NCBI GenBank assembly: GCA_937967705.1
Contig: CALCJG010000499.1
Location: forward strand, 1-8,458
Direction: 5' to 3'
From: an uncultured Spirochaetia bacterium
Lineage (GTDB): Bacteria; Spirochaetota; UBA4802; JAGODF01
Length of the DNA: 8,458 bases
Of this stretch, positions 1 through 6,043 are shown piece after piece (the stretch's first letter is position 1; the number at the start of each line of letters is the position of its first letter). The position numbers were made by a program, and so were the translations under genes. The notes beneath the pieces were generated by a model. The model saw only the letters and a list, made by a program, of their open reading frames with translations, made no database searches and was not told where the DNA came from.

Positions 1-2
1 GT

Positions 3-965
3 AGTGATTCTTCCGGACTGAAAAAAATGGTAGTTTCAGCGGATGTCCTCAATATCCGTTCCGACGAGACTCTCGAATCGCAGAAAATTGGTTCCGCCTA
101 CAGGGGGGACATCGTAGAGATCCTGAAAAAGGAGAGTCGTGATGTCGAGATTGACGGGATAAAGGCTCCCTGGGCATACATCAAACACAGACATCTGAAG
201 GGATGGGTATTTTCCGGGTATCTGAAGGATTCCGTCGTTGCCGAACCGGAAAAAATCGACGATTTCAGGAAGGGTGATTCCTTTTATGTTAAATCAGAAC
301 TCCTGCGTCTAAGAGATGCTCCCGGCGAGGAGGGAACCGTTATCACCAGTCTGCCCCATCAATCGAAGGTCAAGATTCTCAATGTGATCGATGAATTGAA
401 ATCCATTGGAGGTAATAAATCCAAATGGGTTGAAATCGCATGTGATGAATACAGCGGATGGGTCTTTGGAGCTTTTCTCAGCAAGAATAAAAACGCTTTC
501 ATGGAGGATGATGACATTGACAGAATGTTCATCTTTCCTTTCAGTAATACGTCCCTTCCCATCACAAGCCGTTTCGGTCCCAGGGTACTTAAAGGCAAGT
601 CTGAAAAACATAAGGGGATTGATATTGGGGCCCGTTCCGGTACTCCCATATTGTCCGCGGCTGACGGAAAAGTCATGCTGGCGATAGAGAATCCCCCCAA
701 TCTGAAAAGCGGCTACGGGCGTTATGTGGTCCTGGAACATAAAAACGGTTATCGAACTCTATATGGTCACATGAGTGTGGTCAAGACACGCGAGGGGCAG
801 AGGGTCAATGCCGGAGACGTTATAGGTCTCGTAGGAACCACGGGGCGCTGCTACGGAGCTCATCTCCATTTCGAAATAAGAGCTCACGAGGAATATGTCA
901 ATCCTGAAACCTATCTGCATGCCTGTCTGATCATTCTGGACAGCCTGATAGCCGCGCTTGATTGA
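3..965 (+). CDS. SH3b-SH3b-M23 (LytM-type) peptidoglycan peptidase, 5'-truncated by window edge
   Basis: Zinc metallo-endopeptidase expected to cut peptide cross-bridges of peptidoglycan in the envelope. The frame is open to the left edge and the first ATG (base 27) has no ribosome binding site and sits at the start of an SH3 strand, so the true start is probably upstream; residue numbers here count from that ATG. Two bacterial SH3 domains come first (about 1-68 and 84-152, each with an LNIRS- or LRLRD-type motif and a GWVF strand); such domains usually bind cell wall. The M23 domain follows (about 169-296) with a complete catalytic set: H195 and D199 in HKGID, H248 in YGH, and H279/H281 in GAHLHFEI. 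It should therefore be active, unlike degenerate LytM factors. The protein ends in a short hydrophobic tail (HACLIILDSLIAALD), unusual after an M23 fold. A signal peptide cannot be checked here. The ankyrin gene starts 51 bases downstream on the same strand. Family call firm; exact substrate unknown. Confidence 0.9.
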   Translation, partial: SDSSGLKKMVVSADVLNIRSDETLESQKIGSAYRGDIVEILKKESRDVEIDGIKAPWAYIKHRHLKGWVFSGYLKDSVVAEPEKIDDFRKGDSFYVKSELLRLRDAPGEEGTVITSLPHQSKVKILNVIDELKSIGGNKSKWVEIACDEYSGWVFGAFLSKNKNAFMEDDDIDRMFIFPFSNTSLPITSRFGPRVLKGKSEKHKGIDIGARSGTPILSAADGKVMLAIENPPNLKSGYGRYVVLEHKNGYRTLYGHMSVVKTREGQRVNAGDVIGLVGTTGRCYGAHLHFEIRAHEEYVNPETYLHACLIILDSLIAALD

Positions 966-1016
966 TTCTAATCGCCTCACCACCGTAACAAGACTATTAT
1001 ATTTGAGGCCAAGTCG

Positions 1017-4000
1017 ATGAAAGCATTTTTATCCAGTGTATTAACCCTGTTCTTTTTGTTGACAACATCCTATGTGTACTCGGCAGACAAACTTATTCCC
1101 TATGTTAAAAGCGGTAGCATAACCAAGGTAAAGAAGCTATTGGAAGAGGGAAGCAATATCGAACAGACCGATTCCCGGGGAATGACTCCCGTCATGATTG
1201 CAGCTGAGAAAAAGAAGATGGAGATGGTAAAATATCTTCTTGATTCCGGTGCAATTTTCGGAAATCGCGACAAAAAGGGAAGAACACTGCTGCATATATT
1301 GAGCCAGGCCAAGGGGGATGCCGCTGGTGACCTTATCAAGCTTATTGTGGGGAAAGGGGCTGACATCAATGCCCAGGACAGCAAGGGAAATACCCCTATT
1401 GGTAAGGCGATAGATGCAAAAAGATTCGATAACTTCAAAATGCTTATCGATGCCGGATATAACATCAACGCAAGGGAGAAAAAATATCCCCTCATGATAT
1501 ACGCATACCGGGCCAAACGTAAGGATATGGTTCTTTACCTGATGCAGAAAGGCTGTAATGTCAATGACCGGGATGATGAAGGAAACACACTGCTTCATCA
1601 AATCACGATGAAGAACGACGCTAAATTTCATTCTGAAATTTCGGATCGTAAGCCCGATTACAACATGAAGAACCATGAGGGGCAGACTCCGCTTATGATA
1701 GCCGTTACGAAAAATCGAGTAAAAATGGCTGAAGCCCTTATGGATAACGGCGCTTCAATTACAGTAACGGACAACAAAGGGCGATCGATGCTACATTATC
1801 TGGTTGTAAAAAAGGGGATGACGAAGCTTCTGAAACTGGTTCTAGAGAAGGGAGCAAATAAGGATACGACGGATGGAGAAGGAAAAACCCTTGCAATGGT
1901 TGCTGCGGAAAACGGGAATATGGCGGCAGTAAAGGTCCTGGTTGAATCCGGGTGCAATATTAAACTGAAAGACAAGCTGGGACAAACCCTTCTGCATTTC
2001 CTCTCGAGCCAAAAATCAGCCGCAGCATCAAAAACAGTCTCTCTGGTCCTGGAAAAAGGGGCTGATGTGAACGATGAGGATTTGAAGAACTCGGTTCCCC
2101 TCGGGAGAGCCATCGGGGCTAAGAATTACAGCGTTTTCAAGGTAATACTGGAAGCTGGAGCCAAAGTCAACACCTATGAGAAAAAAACTATACCGATGGT
2201 TATGTATGCCTACGAGATGGGTCAGAAAAAAATGGTCAAGATGCTCATGGAGAAGGGGGCGGATGTCTACAAGATAGACAGCCGAGGTAATTCCCTTCTG
2301 CATTTGACCGCAGAGAAAGGGGATATGAAATTCATGAAATCCCTCCTGGAAAACAAATCTACGATCAACTACAAAAATCAGAAGGGGCAAACACCATTAA
2401 TGATGGCTATCAAATCCCAGAAGAAGCCCATCATCCTGTTGCTCTTGGATAATGGAGCAGATGTAAATGTCAAGGATGCGGAGGGGCAGAGTGTAATACA
2501 CTACCTGGCGGCACAGCGGGGGTTGATGGACATATTAAAATCTCTGGAGGGCAAGGGACCGCAGTTCGATATGGCGGATAATCTGGGTAGAACTCCTCTG
2601 GTGATTGCCGTTGCAAATAATCGTTTGGACAAAGTGGAATATTTCGTCGAGAAGGGCGCAGATATCAATCGAAAAGATGACAAGGGGAATGACCTGATTA
2701 TCCTTGCCTATGAGAAAAGCAGAAAAATGCTTCAGCTCTTCATATCCAAGGGAGCCGATCTTAAAGTCCGTAATAAGGACGGTAAGACATTGCTGCTGCT
2801 GAGCCTGGAAAAGAACGATTCCGAGCTTTTGAAACTGTTGGTTGAAAAAGGAGCCGATGTCAATGAACTCCAGGCCAACGGTAAATATCCCATCATTCAT
2901 GCTTCAGAAAAGAATCAGGTTAAAAATGTGAGGACGCTCCTGGAGCATAAAGCCAACATCCAGGTAAAAGACATTGCAGGAAACACTCCTTTGATAATCG
3001 CAGTGGAAAAACGGTATACCCCCATGGTAAAGCTGCTTCTGGAAAATGGGTCATCCGCCAATGACAGGAACGGGGAGGGGAAACCCGCACTGCTGATATC
3101 CCTCGAAAAAAACAGTTCTGATATTTTTAAACTGCTTTTGGAGCATAAGGCTGATGTCAATACTATCAGCCCTACAGGAGTTCCTATCCTCATTTTAGCA
3201 GCGGATAAAAATCGTTCTGTTTTTATCAAACTGCTCCTTGAAAATGGGAGTAATGTTAATATTACGGATCACCTAAAGAACACGGCTCTCATTCTTGCTT
3301 CCTCAAGAGGCTATTATCAGTCCGTATCCGTACTGCTCTCTAAGGATCCCACTATTGACCATAAGGGGCCCAATGGGGAAACAGCCCTCTTTGGAGCTGT
3401 AAACGGTAATCACCAGAAGGTAGCGGATCTCCTTATCGGAAAGGGGTCAAACATCAATCTGAAAAATGACGCCGGGGATGCCCCCATCCACCGATGTGTA
3501 AAGAATAATAACCTGAAAATGCTGAAATACCTTCTTCAGAAAGGGGCTGATCCCAATGTCGTTAATAATGCCGGAAAGACCTTAATCATGGAACTGGCTC
3601 AGATGGATGTTCCCAGTAAAAAAGCCAAGGCCAGAAATGAGATAAAGAAAGCATCGCAAATAATAAAAATTTTGAAGGAGTATAATGCCAATCTTAATTC
3701 ACTTAACACCTATGGGGACTTTGCTCTCAATATGGCCAGGAAGAAGAATAATCTGGACCTTATGAAGGAGTTGGTGGAGAACGGCGCCGACATCAATGCC
3801 AAGGATAAAAACGGAAATACTGTTTTCAAAAAGGCAGTACTCGATTATATATTTGATTATGTCTATACCGATAAACGCAGCACCGACATGAAGAAAATTC
3901 TGACCCAACTCATCAAATGGGGGGCCAAGATCGATGTTCAGGACAAAAACGGACGAACCGCACTCATTGATGCCGTCGGCAATGCAAATAAGAAAAACAT

Positions 4001-4139
4001 CAAAAAGGTCGTTGATATCGCTGAATTTTTACTGAAAAATGGTGCCAATAAAAACCTTGCGGATTCTAAAGGTCTCACTGCGGTTAACTATGCAGAGAAA
4101 AGCGGAGTATCGGAGATAAGCAGTATATTGATGCGATAA
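1017..4139 (+). CDS. Exported giant ankyrin-repeat protein (about 30 repeats)
   Basis: Likely an extracytoplasmic protein-binding scaffold; no catalytic domain is visible, so the partner and role are unknown. Residues 1-22 form a signal peptide (Lys2, hydrophobic core, probable cleavage near VYS-A at 22/23). From about residue 25 to the end I count some 30 ankyrin units of mostly 33 residues, with the usual G-TPL--A, LL--GAD-N and D--G positions. Four units carry insertions (those starting near 321, 852, 931 and 978). Residues 54-287 and 288-522 are two copies of a seven-repeat block, and 588-686 and 687-785 are a shorter three-repeat duplication. The protein is rich in Lys. The start is supported by GAGG at 1005-1008, 8 bases before the ATG, and by the signal peptide. 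No clear terminator is seen after the stop; a convergent small gene ends 10 bases downstream. Co-transcription with the peptidase gene upstream is plausible but unproven. Confidence 0.92.
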   Translation: MKAFLSSVLTLFFLLTTSYVYSADKLIPYVKSGSITKVKKLLEEGSNIEQTDSRGMTPVMIAAEKKKMEMVKYLLDSGAIFGNRDKKGRTLLHILSQAKGDAAGDLIKLIVGKGADINAQDSKGNTPIGKAIDAKRFDNFKMLIDAGYNINAREKKYPLMIYAYRAKRKDMVLYLMQKGCNVNDRDDEGNTLLHQITMKNDAKFHSEISDRKPDYNMKNHEGQTPLMIAVTKNRVKMAEALMDNGASITVTDNKGRSMLHYLVVKKGMTKLLKLVLEKGANKDTTDGEGKTLAMVAAENGNMAAVKVLVESGCNIKLKDKLGQTLLHFLSSQKSAAASKTVSLVLEKGADVNDEDLKNSVPLGRAIGAKNYSVFKVILEAGAKVNTYEKKTIPMVMYAYEMGQKKMVKMLMEKGADVYKIDSRGNSLLHLTAEKGDMKFMKSLLENKSTINYKNQKGQTPLMMAIKSQKKPIILLLLDNGADVNVKDAEGQSVIHYLAAQRGLMDILKSLEGKGPQFDMADNLGRTPLVIAVANNRLDKVEYFVEKGADINRKDDKGNDLIILAYEKSRKMLQLFISKGADLKVRNKDGKTLLLLSLEKNDSELLKLLVEKGADVNELQANGKYPIIHASEKNQVKNVRTLLEHKANIQVKDIAGNTPLIIAVEKRYTPMVKLLLENGSSANDRNGEGKPALLISLEKNSSDIFKLLLEHKADVNTISPTGVPILILAADKNRSVFIKLLLENGSNVNITDHLKNTALILASSRGYYQSVSVLLSKDPTIDHKGPNGETALFGAVNGNHQKVADLLIGKGSNINLKNDAGDAPIHRCVKNNNLKMLKYLLQKGADPNVVNNAGKTLIMELAQMDVPSKKAKARNEIKKASQIIKILKEYNANLNSLNTYGDFALNMARKKNNLDLMKELVENGADINAKDKNGNTVFKKAVLDYIFDYVYTDKRSTDMKKILTQLIKWGAKIDVQDKNGRTALIDAVGNANKKNIKKVVDIAEFLLKNGANKNLADSKGLTAVNYAEKSGVSEISSILMR
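1176..1877 (+). repeat. Ankyrin super-repeat copy A (seven repeats)
   Basis: Encodes residues 54-287 of the ankyrin protein. Its seven units match those of copy B in the same order. Diagnostic pairs are TLLHILSQ/TLLHFLSS, GKAIDAKRFDNFKMLIDAG/GRAIGAKNYSVFKVILEAG, YAYRAKRKDMV/YAYEMGQKKMV and MLHYLVVKKG/VIHYLAAQRG. The duplication is diverged; the match was read from the protein, not computed. Confidence 0.75.
1878..2582 (+). repeat. Ankyrin super-repeat copy B (seven repeats)
   Basis: Encodes residues 288-522, directly abutting copy A and almost the same length (235 versus 234 residues). The unusual unit lengths are kept in register: a 36-residue second unit and a 32-residue third unit in both copies. 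This is what a tandem block duplication predicts. Confidence 0.75.
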
Positions 4140-4149
4140 TCGTAATTGT

Positions 4150-4326
4150 TCAGGCCAGCATGTCTATATTCTCCCCCAACCCCGGAGTGAGAATTTTCTC
4201 AAGCACTGCAACCTTCAGGAGTTTTTCGGTCATATCAGCTTGATTCTTGTTTACGGTCTGCAGAAGTTCCTGAAGTTTTAACAGGTTTCTATGGATTTCA
4301 GGACTGGCGCAATAATCAATATTCAT
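4150..4326 (-). CDS. Small 58-residue protein, possibly YjfB-like motility protein
   Basis: A short minus-strand gene that fills most of the gap after the ankyrin gene. ATG is at 4326-4324 and TGA at 4152-4150. The start has a convincing site, AAGGA about 8 bases before the ATG. The product has no signal peptide or membrane segment. It begins MNIDYCASPE, then a long amphipathic helix (about residues 9-45, KLQELLQTV and EKLLKVAVLEKI), and ends LGENIDMLA. The length, the N-terminal MDI-like start and the GxNID-xxA ending recall the YjfB family of putative motility proteins, but this is from memory of the family pattern and is weak. A sigma28-like sequence upstream would fit it. It is convergent with the ankyrin gene (10-base gap) and divergent from the transporter gene at 4620. 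I am fairly sure it is a gene and unsure of the function. Confidence 0.6.
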   Translation of the reverse strand: MNIDYCASPEIHRNLLKLQELLQTVNKNQADMTEKLLKVAVLEKILTPGLGENIDMLA

Positions 4327-4348
4327 AAATTTTTTCCTTATCTATAAT

Positions 4349-4376
4349 ATTTCGGCAAAAATGGTCCAATTCTTGA
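4349..4376 (-). promoter_or_regulatory. Possible sigma28-like promoter of the small minus-strand gene
   Basis: Read on the minus strand, TCAAGAAT (4376-4369) and GCCGAAAT (4356-4349) are separated by 12 bases. The flagellar sigma28 consensus is TAAAGTTT-N11-GCCGATAA, so the -10 part matches 6 of 8 but the spacing is one base long. Transcription would start about 17 bases before the ATG and leave the ribosome site intact. A sigma70 reading (TTGGAC at 4369-4364 with TATAGA) is an alternative but would start inside the ribosome site. Confidence 0.3.
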
Positions 4377-4432
4377 GCCTGGAATCATGATTTAGGGATA
4401 GTATTCGGCTTATCAAAATTAAATTAAATATA

Positions 4433-4459
4433 GTGATTTTTTTTCTTGAAAAAAATCAC
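4433..4459. repeat. AT-rich inverted repeat, 11-bp arms
   Basis: GTGATTTTTTT (4433-4443) pairs with AAAAAAATCAC (4449-4459) across a 5-base loop. It lies between the divergent small gene and the transporter gene, upstream of both TATAAT boxes. It has no GC-rich stem followed by a T-run, so it is not a standard terminator. An operator or a bent A-tract element is possible. Confidence 0.5.
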
Positions 4460-4480
4460 CTCTCCAATAGTTTTCTCATC

Positions 4481-4506
4481 TATAATTCGTGCTTTTCCTA
4501 TATAAT
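4481..4506 (+). promoter_or_regulatory. Tandem TATAAT -10 boxes upstream of the first OFA transporter
   Basis: Perfect TATAAT occurs at 4481-4486 and again at 4501-4506. Neither has a recognisable -35 box at 16-18 bases (positions read acctct and atctat). If used, these promoters probably depend on an activator. Transcription would begin near 4493 or 4513, giving a leader of roughly 105-125 bases. Confidence 0.4.
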
Positions 4507-4539
4507 GGGTGTTTGTTTATCTTCTCCCATCATACTAAG

Positions 4540-4580
4540 CATCCTAGAACACTGGTGACGACACAGTGGTGTTTAGGATG
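4540..4580 (+). promoter_or_regulatory. Stem-loop in the leader of the first OFA transporter (operator or RNA structure)
   Basis: CATCCTA (4540-4546) pairs with TAGGATG (4574-4580), and after one bulged G (4547) AACAC (4548-4552) pairs with GTGTT (4569-4573). That makes a 12-bp stem with a 16-base loop. The same stretch also holds an imperfect direct repeat, ACACTGGTG (4549-4557) and ACAGTGGTG (4563-4571), 14 bases apart. It ends 24 bases before the ribosome site. No T-run follows, so it is not a terminator as it stands. Confidence 0.5.
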
Positions 4581-4619
4581 TGACCATCTCATCAGTTTAA
4601 ATTTAAAGGAGGATTTTTC

Positions 4620-5954
4620 ATGTCCAATGAAAAAGTAATGAACCGGTGGCTGGTAGTTATCGGTGCAGTACTCATTCAGCTCTGCCTGGGCGCCATCTAT
4701 GCCTGGTCCGTCTTTACTCCCAAGCTTACGGATCCCAACGGTGCCTATAAATTCACTGCCAACGAAGCGTTCGGCATCTTCTCCATCGGTATATTCGTCT
4801 TTGCCCTGACGACTATCATTTCCGGAAGGAAGATGGCTACCATCGGTCCCAAGAATCTCGCGATTGCCAGCGCTTTCGTTTTGGGTCTGGGCTATGTTCT
4901 TGGAGCCTTTTTCGGCACATCCTTCGTTTTACAGGTGATTTTCATCGGTATCATCGGTGGCGCCGGTATCGGTCTTGGTTATGTGGTACCCATCGCTGTC
5001 GGCATCAAATGGTTCCCTGACAAGAAGGGTATGGTTACTGGTCTCGCCGTTGCCGGTTTTGGCTTTGGTGCCACGATCTGGGTCAAGTGGGCCGGGTCCT
5101 GGGGGGGCGGACTGCTCAACAATCTTTCTCTCGCCGGACTTGATGGTGTGAGAAGCACCTTCCTGCTTTATGGTATTCTATGGGCCGTTCTGGTCGTATT
5201 GGGAAGTCTCGTTATGAAGGATCCGCCCGCTGGATGGCTTCCTGAGGGATATACTCCTCCCGCAGCCGGTTCTGCCGGAAGCACTGGTGCCATCGAATTC
5301 GAATCAGGTGAAATGCTTAAAAAACCCCAGTACTATATGCTGGCTTCCACTTTTCTTTTTTCAGCACTGGCAGGTTTGATGGTTATTGCCTGCATTCAGC
5401 TCTTTGGAATTGATGTCCTGGTTTTCGGTAAAATCAACACCCTCGATAAAACTAATGCGGGTTATGCTGAAGCGGCAAAGGCAGCCGGTGCCGCAGCTGG
5501 AACCGCCATGGCCATACTTGCCATACTTAACGGTCTAGGCCGAATTATCTGGGGAACCATCTCTGACAAGATTGGAAGAAAGATGTCTCTCTTTCTCATG
5601 TGCCTTTTCCAGGGGATTATTCTCCTCTCTTTCTATAAGCTGGGTGCTACCGAAATGGGTCTGACAATCGGGGCAGCGCTCATAGGTTTTAACTTCGGCG
5701 GCAACTTTGCATTATTCCCTGCAGCAACCGCAGATTTTTTTGGCAACAAAAATGTCGGCAAGAACTATGGCTTCGTTTTCGCTGCCTACGGTATTGCCGG
5801 TATCGTTGGTCCTCAGATCGGCGGTTTCTTTAAAAATGCTGCCAAAGGCGCAACCGAGCCATCAGCCTGGATGATGCCCTTCATCATCGCCGGAGTGGCC
5901 TGTCTTCTGGGAGCCGTGATTTCCATTATTGCGAAGCCTCCCACAAAGGCCTAA
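4620..5954 (+). CDS. MFS transporter, oxalate/formate antiporter (OFA) family
   Basis: Inner-membrane secondary transporter, 444 residues and about 12 TM segments, probably moving a small monocarboxylate or dicarboxylate. OFA hallmarks are QLCLGAIYAWSVF in TM1, KWFPDKKGMVTGLAVAGFGFG (129-150) in TM4-5, NGLGRIIWGTISDKIGRK (304-321) around the TM8-9 loop, and NFALFPAATADFFG (362-375). R308 appears to match the TM8 arginine that binds substrate in oxalate transporter OxlT. The TM11 lysine of OxlT seems replaced by tyrosine (Y390 in AAYGIAG), which argues against oxalate as substrate; lactate, pyruvate or formate are guesses. A central loop (about 200-232) joins the two halves, and a Gly/Ala-rich insertion (about 280-298) precedes TM8. 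The start is firm: AAAGGAGG at 4605-4612, 7 bases before the ATG. A strong terminator follows the stop. Confidence 0.92.
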   Translation: MSNEKVMNRWLVVIGAVLIQLCLGAIYAWSVFTPKLTDPNGAYKFTANEAFGIFSIGIFVFALTTIISGRKMATIGPKNLAIASAFVLGLGYVLGAFFGTSFVLQVIFIGIIGGAGIGLGYVVPIAVGIKWFPDKKGMVTGLAVAGFGFGATIWVKWAGSWGGGLLNNLSLAGLDGVRSTFLLYGILWAVLVVLGSLVMKDPPAGWLPEGYTPPAAGSAGSTGAIEFESGEMLKKPQYYMLASTFLFSALAGLMVIACIQLFGIDVLVFGKINTLDKTNAGYAEAAKAAGAAAGTAMAILAILNGLGRIIWGTISDKIGRKMSLFLMCLFQGIILLSFYKLGATEMGLTIGAALIGFNFGGNFALFPAATADFFGNKNVGKNYGFVFAAYGIAGIVGPQIGGFFKNAAKGATEPSAWMMPFIIAGVACLLGAVISIIAKPPTKA

Positions 5955-5972
5955 GTATAATCGGACAATAAT

Positions 5973-6004
5973 AAAAAAAGGGAGGATAAAACCCCCCTTT
6001 TTTT
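5973..6004. terminator. Strong bidirectional intrinsic terminator between the two OFA genes
   Basis: Arms 5973-5985 (seven A, then GGGAGG) and 5992-6004 (CCCCCC, then seven T) pair over 13 bases with one A-C mismatch and a 6-base loop. It starts 18 bases after the first transporter's stop. The T-run serves the plus strand, and the A-run would serve the minus strand. Confidence 0.9.
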
Positions 6005-6005
6005 A

Positions 6006-6035
6006 TTGCTATTATCCTCTTATCTGCCTCATAAT
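6006..6035 (+). promoter_or_regulatory. Candidate promoter of the second OFA transporter, nearly abutting its ATG
   Basis: TTGCTA (6006-6011) and CATAAT (6030-6035) are 18 bases apart; they match the sigma70 consensus 4/6 and 5/6. The ATG begins 8 bases after the -10 box, so transcription would start at or just before the first codon. Confidence 0.4.
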
Positions 6036-6043
6036 GTAAGATT

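Noticed and set aside
27..29. ATG at 27 as the real start of the M23 peptidase
   Set aside because: The frame stays open to the window edge, no ribosome site precedes this ATG, and there is no signal peptide after it; the SH3 domain starts immediately. The gene most likely begins upstream.
309..740. Minus-strand frames of 143 and 113 codons inside the peptidase gene
   Set aside because: Shadows of the M23 frame; no family features and no start signals.
995..1003. TATTAT/TATATT as a -10 box for the ankyrin gene
   Set aside because: No -35 box lies at a workable distance; the nearest TTGATT is 27 bases away. AT-rich sequence before a ribosome site is common.
1100..3908. Many minus-strand open frames across the ankyrin gene (60-179 codons)
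   Set aside because: They mirror the repetitive ankyrin coding sequence, have no ribosome sites or recognisable domains, and overlap a gene with a strong protein signature.
4174..4203. TGAGAA-TT-TTCTCA inverted repeat as terminator of the ankyrin gene
   Set aside because: The stem is short and AT-rich, the loop has only two bases, no T-run follows, and it lies inside the small minus-strand gene.
4540..4580. Leader stem-loop as an intrinsic terminator or known riboswitch
   Set aside because: No T-run follows the stem, and I cannot match the sequence to any riboswitch class. It is kept only as an operator or structured-leader candidate.
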